DNA of 31,798 nt from CAITUY01 sp964611575 (GTDB lineage: Bacteria > Verrucomicrobiota > Kiritimatiellia > CAIKKV01 > CAITUY01), in the NCBI GenBank assembly GCA_964611575.1, contig CAZTAJ010000044.1, positions 1 through 31,798 on the forward strand, in the 5' to 3' direction. Below are positions 1-7,062 of the stretch, piece by piece. The notes beneath the pieces are model-generated. The model did not search any database, had not been told where the DNA came from, and saw nothing but the letters and a program-made list of their open reading frames with translations. A program made the position numbers and the translations under genes. The stretch's first letter is position 1, and each line of letters opens with the position of its first letter.

Positions 1-112
1 AGCCTCCCCCGCTGGTTCCGTAGGTGCGACGAATTTCATTTTCTGAGGGGCTGCACTCAGCCGCAGGCGACCTGGGGCACGACATCGAAATGCGTGTCGC
101 GCGGGACGGGCA

Positions 113-1000
113 TCACGTCGTGCTGGACGCCCCGGGTGGAGACCCGGATGCCCTGAAGACCTGCCGGGCATTGCGGGTGATCAGTCCGGCTGCTTCGACG
201 GGCGTGATGCCCCGCAAGGAGGCCACCGCCGCGACCACGTGCGTGAGGTGTGCCGGTTCGCTCAGCACCCGGCCGTCGGCGTCCCGCAATGCGACCGTGC
301 CGTCGGGCAGGGCGGCCGGAAGGTCCGGCGCATCGGTTTCGACGAGCAACCGTTCGGCCGGTACGGCCGCGACGGACGCGCGGACGCGCACATTGCGGTC
401 GTGCGTAACGGCGCCGGAGAAAGAGAAGAACGCGCCGCGCCGCGTCAACGCCGGGACCAGGTCCTTCCCGCCCGAGTAGGAATGCAGCACGATGCCGGCC
501 GGCGGCCAGCCGTGGTGATCGAGCAGTTCCATCAGCCGTCCCCACGCGCGGCGGCAGTGCACCGAAACCGGGAGATGCCGCTCAGCAGCCAGGTGGAGTT
601 GCGCCAGAAAGACCGCTTCCTGGGCCTCGAAGGTCGACGGGGCAAGCGCATGGTCCAGCCCGATCTCGCCCACGGCCACAACCGGGTACGTGGCGACAAA
701 CGCCCGCAGCGTGTCCAGCCATGCCGGCGACCGTTCCATGGCGTACCAGGGATGCAGCCCGTAGGCCGCCCGAATGGCCGGGTACCGCTGCGCCAGGTCA
801 CGCACGCCCACCCAGTCGGTCTCGGCGCTGCAGCAACAGAGCATGGCGGTCACCCCCACCCCGGCCGCCCGCTGCAACACGGCGTCAACCTGGGGCCGCA
901 GGCGCTCATCCTGCAAGTGACAGTGCGTGTCGAACATTGGCATCCTGCCGGATGCAGGCTGATAGGCTGAAGGCTGAAGGCTGTTAGGGACTTCAGGCAT
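113..1000 (-). CDS. TatD-family metal-dependent hydrolase
   Basis: This is a TatD-type TIM-barrel metallohydrolase of 295 residues with the chosen start; family members act as Mg-dependent deoxyribonucleases or other phosphoesterases in the cytoplasm. The visible metal ligands are the HxH motif in FDTHCHLQD (H26, H28), E112 in VGEIGLD, H148 in VSVHCRRA, H173 in VLHSYSGG and D223 in VETDAPD, all in the expected order. The start at 1000 is chosen because an AAGGAG box lies 8 bases upstream. The family normally begins at MPMFDTHCHL (start 943), which has no ribosome site. The 19 extra residues are partly encoded by a heptamer repeat (956-983), so the start may have been displaced by repeat expansion. 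It diverges from the MFS gene. The family call is firm; substrate and exact start are not. Confidence 0.93.
   Translation of the reverse strand: MPEVPNSLQPSAYQPASGRMPMFDTHCHLQDERLRPQVDAVLQRAAGVGVTAMLCCCSAETDWVGVRDLAQRYPAIRAAYGLHPWYAMERSPAWLDTLRAFVATYPVVAVGEIGLDHALAPSTFEAQEAVFLAQLHLAAERHLPVSVHCRRAWGRLMELLDHHGWPPAGIVLHSYSGGKDLVPALTRRGAFFSFSGAVTHDRNVRVRASVAAVPAERLLVETDAPDLPAALPDGTVALRDADGRVLSEPAHLTHVVAAVASLRGITPVEAAGLITRNARQVFRASGSPPGASSTT
956..983. repeat. CTTCAGC-type heptamer repeat inside the TatD 5' end
   Basis: Read on the minus strand this is CAGCCTTCAGCCTTCAGCC followed by TATCAGCCT, the same degenerate heptamer that forms the long tract at 29784-29892. It lies between the ribosome-binding site and the conserved first strand of the TatD protein. 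Confidence 0.7.
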
Positions 1001-1008
1001 TGATTCAT

Positions 1009-1014
1009 CTCCTT
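1009..1014 (-). promoter_or_regulatory. Ribosome-binding site deciding the TatD start
   Basis: AAGGAG on the minus strand, 8 bases before the ATG at 1000. It supports this start over the ATG at 943, which lacks any purine-rich box. Confidence 0.6.
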
Positions 1015-1033
1015 GCTGGATCCCGCACGTTTT

Positions 1034-1050
1034 CCTGCAGCCTACAGCCT
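1034..1050. repeat. Dispersed 17-bp repeat, copy 1
   Basis: CCTGCAGCCTACAGCCT is identical at 30522-30538, nearly 30 kb away. It is built from CAGCCTN heptamers and continues as a degenerate copy (GATCCGCTACAGCC). It sits in the spacer between the divergent TatD and MFS genes. Confidence 0.75.
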
Positions 1051-1097
1051 GATCCGCTACAGCCGCGGCGTTCCCCGCCGGGGGCGCCACATCCCTG

Positions 1098-1126
1098 TTG
1101 ATCGAGGCTTCTTCATCCTACATACT
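1098..1126 (+). promoter_or_regulatory. Possible sigma70-like promoter for the MFS/acyltransferase pair
   Basis: TTGATC and CATACT are separated by 17 bases (4 of 6 matches each). Transcription would start about 4 bases before the ATG at 1137, giving an almost leaderless message, which would fit the absence of a ribosome-binding site there. The evidence is weak. Confidence 0.3.
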
Positions 1127-1136
1127 TCGGGCATTC

Positions 1137-2411
1137 ATGGAAAGCACCGGCAGAAGTCTGCAGGGCGACGCTGACGCGATCCGCCACGCCCGGGGCAAGT
1201 TCGCCTGCATGGCGACCGCCTACACGCTGGGCGTTTTCAACGACAACTTCTTCAAGCAGGCGGCATTGGTACTGGCCGTGGCGGCGGGCCGGAACTCCAT
1301 GCAGGGTTTCGCGCTGGCCGTCTTCACGGTGCCCTTCATCCTTTTTTCCGCCCCGGCCGGCTGGATGGCCGACCGGTTTTCCAAGAGCCGCGTGGTGATC
1401 GGCGCCAAGGCCTTCGAATTCCTGGCCATGCTGGCAGGCGCCGCCGGGATTTGCCTCGGCCACTGGTCGCTGATCTTCACCATGCTGGCGATCATGGGCT
1501 TGCAGGCGACCTTCTTCAGCCCAGCCTTGAATGGAAGCCTGCCTGAGCTTTACCCCGAGTGGTACATTCCGCGGGCCAACGGCATCCTGCGCATGCTGGT
1601 GACGGTGGCCATCCTGGGCGGCATCGCCTTGGCAGGCGTGGCGCTGGATGTGCCGGGCGAGTGGCGCAAGATTGACCGGTCGCTGTGGGTGGTGGGCGCC
1701 ACCGTCGTGACGGTCTCGGCGGCGGGCTTCCTCGTCAGTCTGGGCGTCCCTCACCGGCCCGCAGCGAATCCGAACGCCCCCTTCCCCTGGGACGGCCCCT
1801 GGAACACGATTCAAGAACTCCGCAGGGCCTGTGCCGACCGGCTGCTGGGGGTGACCATTGCCGTCGATGTCTTCGTATGGTTTGCAGGATCGGTGACCGT
1901 CCTCGTGATCAACCCGATGGGCATTCAGCAGTTTGCCTTGAGCAAGACGGCTACCAGCGGGCTGATCGTCAGCCAGTTGATCGGCATCGGCGTCGGCGGC
2001 TTGTCGATCGGGAAGGTCGCGAGCCGGCCGCACTGGCACCGCGCGCTGGCGCCGGCAGCGGTGGCGATGGGGGCGGCCATGGCGGGCATCGCCGCCGTAC
2101 CGCTCCTGGCATCGTCGTCGCAGGTGCCGGCGTTGTTCGCCATGACCTTTGTCGCGGGCGTGGCGGGCGGGGTGATCCTGATTCCGGTGGAGAGCTTCCT
2201 GCAAATCCGGCCGGCGGCGGAACGCAAAGGCGCCGTGTTGTCGGCCGTCAATTTCGTGGTCTTCGCGGGGCTGCTGGCGTCCTCCTTCGGGGCCAATGCG
2301 CTGAATGCATGGCTGCGCCCGACGGACGCCTTCGGCGTGCTGGCCGCCATTGTCCTGCTGGCGGCCCTGGGATTAACCCGCGCCAACCGCCGTTTGGAGT
2401 CCATTCCATGA
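1137..2411 (+). CDS. LplT-like MFS transporter
   Basis: This is a 424-residue hydrophobic protein of the major facilitator superfamily with about 11-12 membrane segments. The first segment carries FNDNFFKQAA, the NDN-x-x-K signature typical of LplT-type lysophospholipid flippases, and the loop after segment 2 has the MFS-type DRFSKSR. In the family, LplT moves lysophospholipids across the inner membrane for re-acylation by Aas. Its stop overlaps the start of the next gene (ATGA), and that gene encodes an Aas-like enzyme, which strongly supports the assignment. The ATG at 1137 is chosen; an in-frame TTG at 1098 would add 13 residues, but it overlaps a possible -35 box and neither start has a clear ribosome site. 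Substrate specificity is inferred from context. Confidence 0.85.
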   Translation: MESTGRSLQGDADAIRHARGKFACMATAYTLGVFNDNFFKQAALVLAVAAGRNSMQGFALAVFTVPFILFSAPAGWMADRFSKSRVVIGAKAFEFLAMLAGAAGICLGHWSLIFTMLAIMGLQATFFSPALNGSLPELYPEWYIPRANGILRMLVTVAILGGIALAGVALDVPGEWRKIDRSLWVVGATVVTVSAAGFLVSLGVPHRPAANPNAPFPWDGPWNTIQELRRACADRLLGVTIAVDVFVWFAGSVTVLVINPMGIQQFALSKTATSGLIVSQLIGIGVGGLSIGKVASRPHWHRALAPAAVAMGAAMAGIAAVPLLASSSQVPALFAMTFVAGVAGGVILIPVESFLQIRPAAERKGAVLSAVNFVVFAGLLASSFGANALNAWLRPTDAFGVLAAIVLLAALGLTRANRRLESIP

Positions 2412-5044
2412 TCGCCGCGCTGATTCGCGAGTTGACGCGCGGGTTGTTGCGATTGCGCTATCGCATCCGGGTGACGGGGATTGCCGGGGTGGCGTCGCAC
2501 GGAACCCGCGGCATCCTGTTCCTGCCCAACCACCCCGCCCTGATCGATCCGGTGATTCTTCTATCCGAGTTGCACCGCCGCTTTCGTCCGCGGCCGCTGG
2601 CCGACAAGGATCAGATCGACCGGCCGGTGGTGCGGTCGCTGGCACGCCTGATCCGCGCCTTCCCGATGCCGGACCCTGTGGCTTACGGGCCGGGCAGTCA
2701 CGCCGAGGTCGGACGTGCGATTGAGGACTGCATCGCGGCGCTCAAGCGGGGCGAGAACATTCTCATGTATCCCGCCGGCCGGACTCTGCGGCGACAACTG
2801 TCCGACCTGGCGGGAAACAGCGCCGTGGAAACGATCCTGCGCGAAGCGCCCGAGGTCCGCGTCGTGCTGGTTCGCACCACCGGGTTGTGGGGCAGCGCCT
2901 TCAGCCGCGCCCCGGGGCATGTTCCGAGACTGGGGCCCCTGGCCGTGCGGCTGCTGGGAGCGGTTCTGGCGAACGGGGTGTTCTTCGGGCCGCGCCGCGA
3001 GGTGACGGTGGAACTGGATGAGCCGACGGATGTGCCTCGCCAGGCCGAGCGCGCGACCCTCAACCGCTATCTGGAGGCGTTCTACAACCGCGAGGCACCT
3101 CCGAACACCCATGTGCCCTACACGCTCTGGGAACGGGGCGCCCGGCGTGTCCTGCCGGAGCCGGAAGACGGCCGCGACGGCCCCCGGGGCGCGATCGACA
3201 TTCCCATCGCCACGCGCGACCTGGTCATGCGACACCTGCAGGAGGTCACCGGCCGGCAACGGATCGACCCGGAGGACCATCTCGCGCGCGACCTGGGCCT
3301 GGACAGTCTGGCGCTGGTCGAGTTGGCGGTGTGGGTGGAACATGAGTTCGGGTTTGCGGTCGGTGACGGCACGGGGCTGGAGCGCGTGGCGGATCTCCTG
3401 CTGGCCGCCCGGGGTGAGTCCATGGCGTCCGCGCCCGTGGAACTCAAACCGGTGCCGGCGGCATGGTTCAAGTCGCGTAGACCGACCCGGATCAGCCTGC
3501 CGGAAGGAGGGACGCTCCTCGACGTCCTGGCCGAACGCATCCGAACGTGTCCCTCGCACGCCGTGCTGGCCGACCAGGCCACGGGCGTCAGGACCTACCG
3601 GGACGTGGTGACGGGCATCCTGGTCCTCAAGCCCGAGATCGAGGCCCTGGAAGGCGACTACATCGGGATCATGCTGCCGGCCTCGCCGGTGGCCGGCATT
3701 CTCTATTTCACCGTCCTCGCCGCCGGCAAGATTCCGGTGATGGTCAACTGGACCGTCGGCGTCCGCAACCTGACGAACTCACTCGACTTGCTGGGTGTCA
3801 AGCACGTGCTGACGGCGGGCGCCTTGCTGCAGAAACTCCACTCGCAAGCCGCGGGGTTGGACGCACTCCGGGAGCGCTTCGTGCTCCTGGAGCAGGTCGC
3901 CGGGCGGATCGGTTGGGGACGCAAACTGGCGGCGTGGGTGCGCAGCCGAATCGGATGGGCCGCGGCACTCAGACCGAGTCGGCACGAGACGGCGGTGGTG
4001 CTCTTCACTAGCGGGTCGGAGAGCCTCCCCAAAGCCGTGCCCCTCACGCATGCCAACATCCTGGCCAACCTGCGGGATCTCTGCCGCGTGTTCGACTTCC
4101 ACCATGATGACCGCCTCATCGGCATGCTGCCGCCCTTCCACTCGTTCGGGATCGTGGTCACCACCATCCTCCCGCTCGTGGGCGGCGTGCCGGTGGTCTA
4201 TCACCCCAACCCCACGGAGGGGAGCGTGCTGGCGCGGCTGATCGAAGCCTACAAAGTCACCCTGCTGGTCGGCACGCCGACGTTCCTCAACGGCATCGTG
4301 CGCGGGGTGCGCGCCGGCGAACTCGACAGTCTGCGACATGTAATTTCGGGGGCGGAGAAGTGCCCCGCCCCCCTGTACGACCTCGTCAAACGCCTGTGGC
4401 CGCAGACTCACCTGATCGAGGGCTACGGCATCACCGAGTGCTCGCCCGTGGTGTCGCTGAACGACGAACAGGCGCCGCAACCGGGAACGATCGGACGGAT
4501 CCTGCCGTCCATTGAGTACGCGGTGGTGGCCGTTGAGGGAGCGGGCCGGGTGACCCCGGGGCAGGCGGGACTCCTGCTGGTGCGCGGTCCGAGCATCTTC
4601 GGCGGTTACCTGAACTACGACGGGGCCTCGCCGTTCATCGAATTCGAAGGCCGCTCGTGGTATCGCACGGGCGACCTGGTGAGCGAGGCGCCGGACGGCG
4701 TGCTGACATTCGCCGGGCGCCTGAAGCGCTTCGTGAAACTGGGCGGCGAGATGATCTCCCTGCCGGCCATCGAGGAGGTGCTCAACGGAAAATACGCGCG
4801 CGCCTCCGACGACAAACCGGTGCTGGCCGTGGAGGCGACGCCGGTCGAGCTCAACCCGGAACTCGTGCTGTTCACGGTGCGCGAACTCGGCCGCGAGGAA
4901 GTCAACCTCTGCATTCGCGCGGCAGGCCTGTCGGCGCTCCACACCATCCGCGCGATCGTCAAGGTCGATGAGATCCCCTTGCTGGGCACCGGCAAAACGG
5001 ATTACCGGGCGCTCAAGGAACGCCTGAAGCCCGAGCCGCAGTAA
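2408..5044 (+). CDS. Acyltransferase / acyl carrier / AMP-ligase fusion (Aas-like)
   Basis: This is an 878-residue, three-domain enzyme. Residues 1-230 form a PlsC-type glycerolipid acyltransferase with the H-x4-D motif in NHPALIDPV (H42, D47) and a YPAGR motif (121-125). Residues 265-335 form an acyl carrier domain with GLDSL, where S300 is the expected phosphopantetheine site. Residues 365-878 form an ANL-type adenylating domain with LFTSGSESLPKAVPLTH (532-548), PPFHSFG, EGYGITECSP, SWYRTGDLV and the C-terminal catalytic lysine K863 in LLGTGKTDY. E. coli Aas joins only the first and last domains, so the internal carrier is notable and would let the ligase load its own acyl donor. The start is the ATG overlapping the MFS stop; the frame is open upstream but only as a shadow of the transporter. 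Likely role: re-acylation of lysophospholipid brought in by the neighbour. Confidence 0.93.
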   Translation: MIAALIRELTRGLLRLRYRIRVTGIAGVASHGTRGILFLPNHPALIDPVILLSELHRRFRPRPLADKDQIDRPVVRSLARLIRAFPMPDPVAYGPGSHAEVGRAIEDCIAALKRGENILMYPAGRTLRRQLSDLAGNSAVETILREAPEVRVVLVRTTGLWGSAFSRAPGHVPRLGPLAVRLLGAVLANGVFFGPRREVTVELDEPTDVPRQAERATLNRYLEAFYNREAPPNTHVPYTLWERGARRVLPEPEDGRDGPRGAIDIPIATRDLVMRHLQEVTGRQRIDPEDHLARDLGLDSLALVELAVWVEHEFGFAVGDGTGLERVADLLLAARGESMASAPVELKPVPAAWFKSRRPTRISLPEGGTLLDVLAERIRTCPSHAVLADQATGVRTYRDVVTGILVLKPEIEALEGDYIGIMLPASPVAGILYFTVLAAGKIPVMVNWTVGVRNLTNSLDLLGVKHVLTAGALLQKLHSQAAGLDALRERFVLLEQVAGRIGWGRKLAAWVRSRIGWAAALRPSRHETAVVLFTSGSESLPKAVPLTHANILANLRDLCRVFDFHHDDRLIGMLPPFHSFGIVVTTILPLVGGVPVVYHPNPTEGSVLARLIEAYKVTLLVGTPTFLNGIVRGVRAGELDSLRHVISGAEKCPAPLYDLVKRLWPQTHLIEGYGITECSPVVSLNDEQAPQPGTIGRILPSIEYAVVAVEGAGRVTPGQAGLLLVRGPSIFGGYLNYDGASPFIEFEGRSWYRTGDLVSEAPDGVLTFAGRLKRFVKLGGEMISLPAIEEVLNGKYARASDDKPVLAVEATPVELNPELVLFTVRELGREEVNLCIRAAGLSALHTIRAIVKVDEIPLLGTGKTDYRALKERLKPEPQ

Positions 5045-5154
5045 TGCCGATCCGGATCGCCGGTCCTTCGGACACCCCATACGCCATTGTCATCCCCTCG
5101 CCCCCGTCCCAGCCATTCTCATGATGACCGACCTTGCCTGGTCCGTTTCATCCC

Positions 5155-5239
5155 TGTAGGGCCGCCGCTTGTCGGCGTGCCGTCTTTAACAGGATTCTGT
5201 TCAGCATGTTACGGCACGCCGACAAGCGGCGGCCCTACA
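5155..5239. repeat. 29-bp perfect inverted repeat (hairpin element)
   Basis: The arms 5155-5183 and 5211-5239 are exact reverse complements (TGTAGGGCCGCCGCTTGTCG and onward), separated by a 27-base loop. The element has no T tract after it and is much longer than a normal terminator. It looks like a mobile or REP-like intergenic palindrome, though it could also stop transcription between the lipid genes and the peptidase. Confidence 0.85.
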
Positions 5240-5306
5240 AGAAGCAAACAACCGTCCGGGCTTGTCAGCGCCATAATGCGAATGACTTGGCCTGTCCGCG
5301 CCCCTA

Positions 5307-5335
5307 TTGTCAACCGGGCCGGCATTTGGTCTAAT
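5307..5335 (+). promoter_or_regulatory. Sigma70-like promoter of the zinc peptidase gene
   Basis: TTGTCA (5 of 6) and TCTAAT (5 of 6) are separated by exactly 17 bases. The predicted start near 5342 leaves a leader of about 24 bases that holds the GAGGTGA ribosome site at 5354-5360. Confidence 0.55.
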
Positions 5336-5365
5336 AGAGCTTTCCTCACAGACGAGGTGACTGTC

Positions 5366-6061
5366 ATGTTTTTCGACCCGTTATATCTGCTGTTCATGGC
5401 GCCCGGCATGATCCTGGCGCTCATTGCGACCGTAATGACCCGCACGACGTTCGACAAGTATTCGCGTGTCGGCGCCTCCTCCGGCATGACCGGTGCGGAA
5501 GCGGCCCGCCGCCTGCTCGATTCCCAGGGCGTCACCGACGTGACCATCGAACAGGTCGCTGGGTTCCTCAGCGATCATTACGATCCTACGAGCAAAACCC
5601 TGCGCCTTTCGCCGGCCGTTTACGGGGCGCAATCCCTGTCCGCCATCGGTGTCGCCTGCCATGAGGCCGGCCACGCCTTGCAGCATGCCCACAGCTATGC
5701 CTGGCTGAGCCTCCGCTCGGCGCTCGTGCCGGTGACGCAGTTCGGCAGTTACGGGTCCTACATCATCCTCATGCTCGGCATGTTCCTGCATCACCCGGCC
5801 TTGATCCTGGCGGGAGCGCTCCTGTTCTCGGTCGTCGTCGCGTTTTCGATCGTCACCCTGCCCGTCGAGTGGGACGCCAGCGCGCGCGCCAAACACCTGA
5901 TGGTGTGGTCGGGCATCGTCTCCCCCCAGGAGCAGGCCGATGCCGCCAAGGTGCTCAACGCGGCGTTCATGACCTATGTCGCCTCGGCGGTCAGCGCCCT
6001 GTTGACGCTGCTCTACTATCTGCTGCGGTCCGGAGTGATCGGCGGGCGCAGGAACGACTAG
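5366..6061 (+). CDS. Membrane zinc metallopeptidase (YugP/Zn_peptidase_2 type)
   Basis: This is a 231-residue membrane protein. The N-terminal FFDPLYLLFMAPGMILALIA segment is a membrane anchor. The zinc motif is HEAGH at 99-103, and VEWDAS around 167-172 corresponds to the third ligand region of the family. Hydrophobic segments lie near 117-165 and at the C-terminus. Homologues are annotated as neutral zinc metallopeptidases of uncharacterised substrate. The ATG at 5366 has a GAGGTGA box 5 bases upstream, a matched promoter, and an N-terminus typical of the family, so the longer upstream extension is rejected. The stop codon overlaps the first base of a double-hairpin palindrome. The DJ-1-like gene follows and could share its message. 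Confidence 0.9.
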   Translation: MFFDPLYLLFMAPGMILALIATVMTRTTFDKYSRVGASSGMTGAEAARRLLDSQGVTDVTIEQVAGFLSDHYDPTSKTLRLSPAVYGAQSLSAIGVACHEAGHALQHAHSYAWLSLRSALVPVTQFGSYGSYIILMLGMFLHHPALILAGALLFSVVVAFSIVTLPVEWDASARAKHLMVWSGIVSPQEQADAAKVLNAAFMTYVASAVSALLTLLYYLLRSGVIGGRRND

Positions 6062-6110
6062 GGAGGGCGCGCATGTTGCGCGCCGCGGACGGCGACACGC
6101 CGTCCCTCCC
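6061..6110. repeat. Cloverleaf-like double hairpin between two genes
   Basis: An outer 5-bp stem (GGGAG 6061-6065 with CTCCC 6106-6110) encloses two perfect 8-bp hairpins with 3-base loops: GGCGCGCA/TGCGCGCC (6066-6084) and GGACGGCG/CGCCGTCC (6087-6105). The second hairpin resembles those at 29153-29172 and 29348-29367. It is likely an intergenic repeat element; a role in processing or attenuation of the transcript is possible. Confidence 0.8.
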
Positions 6111-6143
6111 AAGAAACGTGGCGAACGCACATAGGAACAAACC

Positions 6144-6686
6144 ATGCCCACCGTGCTCGTGCCTCTCGCCAACGGCGTCGAGGAAATGGAGGCCGTCATC
6201 ATCATTGACGTGCTGCGTCGCGCGCAATGGGCGGTGACCACAGCCGGCATCGACGAGGGCGTGATCGTCGCCTCACGGGGCGTCAAACTCGTTCCGGACA
6301 AGTCCTGGAACGACGTCCACCCGGCCGACTTTGACATCCTCATGATTCCCGGCGGCGCCGGCGGCGTCGACCGCCTCAAGGCGGACCCGCGCGTGCTGGA
6401 GGCCGTTCGGACATTCGACCGGGACGGCAAATGCATCGGCGCGGTATGCGCCGGCCCCCTCGTGCTGCAAGCCGCGGGGATGCTCAAGGGACGCCGGGTG
6501 ACCTGCCATCCGGGTGTTGCCGAACGCCTGACCGTCACCCCGCGTCTCGCGGATCGCGTGGTCGTGGAGGGTCGGTTGGTGACCAGTCAGGGGCCGGGCA
6601 CATCATTCGAATTCGCGCTGGCCATGGTCCGCCTGGTCGACGGCGCTGAAAAAGCCGATACGCTAGCCAAGGGAATGGTGATGTAG
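6144..6686 (+). CDS. DJ-1/PfpI family protein
   Basis: This 180-residue protein of the DJ-1/ThiJ/PfpI superfamily is close in plan to YajL and DJ-1. The nucleophile elbow is GAVCAGP with C102, the conserved glutamate is E16 in GVEEMEAV, and H122 in TCHPG matches the third active-site position. FDILMIPGG (63-71) and TSQGPGTSFEFAL are the usual flanking motifs. Family members act in protection from reactive carbonyls or oxidants, with deglycase activity reported but disputed. The start has a weak AGGA box. It lies 82 bases after the metallopeptidase, separated by the double hairpin, and converges on the minus-strand operon. Confidence 0.93.
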   Translation: MPTVLVPLANGVEEMEAVIIIDVLRRAQWAVTTAGIDEGVIVASRGVKLVPDKSWNDVHPADFDILMIPGGAGGVDRLKADPRVLEAVRTFDRDGKCIGAVCAGPLVLQAAGMLKGRRVTCHPGVAERLTVTPRLADRVVVEGRLVTSQGPGTSFEFALAMVRLVDGAEKADTLAKGMVM

Positions 6687-6689
6687 AAA

Positions 6690-6724
6690 GGACTCCGACC
6701 GACTCGCGCCGTCGGTATCAGTCC
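6690..6724. terminator. Possible bidirectional hairpin between convergent genes
   Basis: GGACT and AGTCC close a structure whose inner stem is ACCGAC/GTCGGT around TCGCGCC, with a 3-by-3 internal loop between the stems. It lies between the DJ-1 stop and the end of the minus-strand operon and covers the stop codon of the 91-residue peptide gene. There is no T tract on either side. Confidence 0.35.
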
Positions 6725-6993
6725 TTCACCTTCGTGATAAGCACCGGAGGTTGCGGGGGCTTCTTGGCTTCCGTCCGGGCCACAGGCGTGACCGGGCAGC
6801 AGCAGCAAGGATCGAAACTCTCGCCGGAAGAGATCGTCCGGGGCGGTGCGGGGGGCGGTGTGCGACCCTTGGGCGGCGCCACAAAACCGGGCTCATCGGA
6901 ACCGTCACCCGCAGCCAAGGCAGTCCCCATGCACAACGTCGCGACAACCATGGGAACCACATACTTCATGTTCTTCAACGATTTGTGCTGCAT
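6718..6993 (-). CDS. Exported Pro-rich peptide with CCCC motif
   Basis: This 91-residue protein matches no family I recognise. Residues 1-28 look like a Sec signal peptide (KNMK then YVVPMVVATLCMGTALAA). The mature part is short and rich in proline (APPKGRTPPPAPPR; KKPPQPP), with four consecutive cysteines at 63-66 in SFDPCCCCPVTP. The start at 6993 has GGGAGG 4 bases upstream. It is the last gene of the minus-strand run, 69 bases after the YcaO gene and downstream of a SagB-like dehydrogenase and a flavoprotein. That makes it a candidate substrate of these enzymes, or a metal or disulfide peptide. The reading frame is convincing (start site, signal peptide), but the function is open. Confidence 0.7.
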   Translation of the reverse strand: MQHKSLKNMKYVVPMVVATLCMGTALAAGDGSDEPGFVAPPKGRTPPPAPPRTISSGESFDPCCCCPVTPVARTEAKKPPQPPVLITKVKD

Positions 6994-7062
6994 GATGCCT
7001 CCCGTTTCGATATCTCCATAATGCCCTAAGCCCGCAAAAAGATACAGATATTTCTGGCTCCG

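Larger units (their letters stand above)
5045..5365. other. Intergenic spacer with palindromes and promoter
   Basis: No gene is supported in these 321 bases. After the stop there is a perfect 12-bp palindrome (5048-5059, CGATCCGGATCG) without a T tract. A 29-bp inverted repeat follows, and then a promoter for the metallopeptidase. An apparent upstream extension of the next reading frame crosses these elements and has no ribosome site. Confidence 0.6.

Noticed and set aside
1685..2407. In-frame upstream extension of the acyltransferase-ligase
   Set aside because: It lies inside the transporter gene in another frame and its translation is Arg/Gly/Pro-rich without family features. The PlsC domain starts naturally at the ATG at 2408.
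3779..5080. Minus-strand 433-codon frame opposite the ligase domain
   Set aside because: Shadow frame; the plus-strand protein has all ANL-family motifs.
5087..5365. N-terminal extension of the zinc metallopeptidase
   Set aside because: It runs through the 29-bp palindrome and the promoter. The ATG at 5366 has a ribosome site and the normal family N-terminus.
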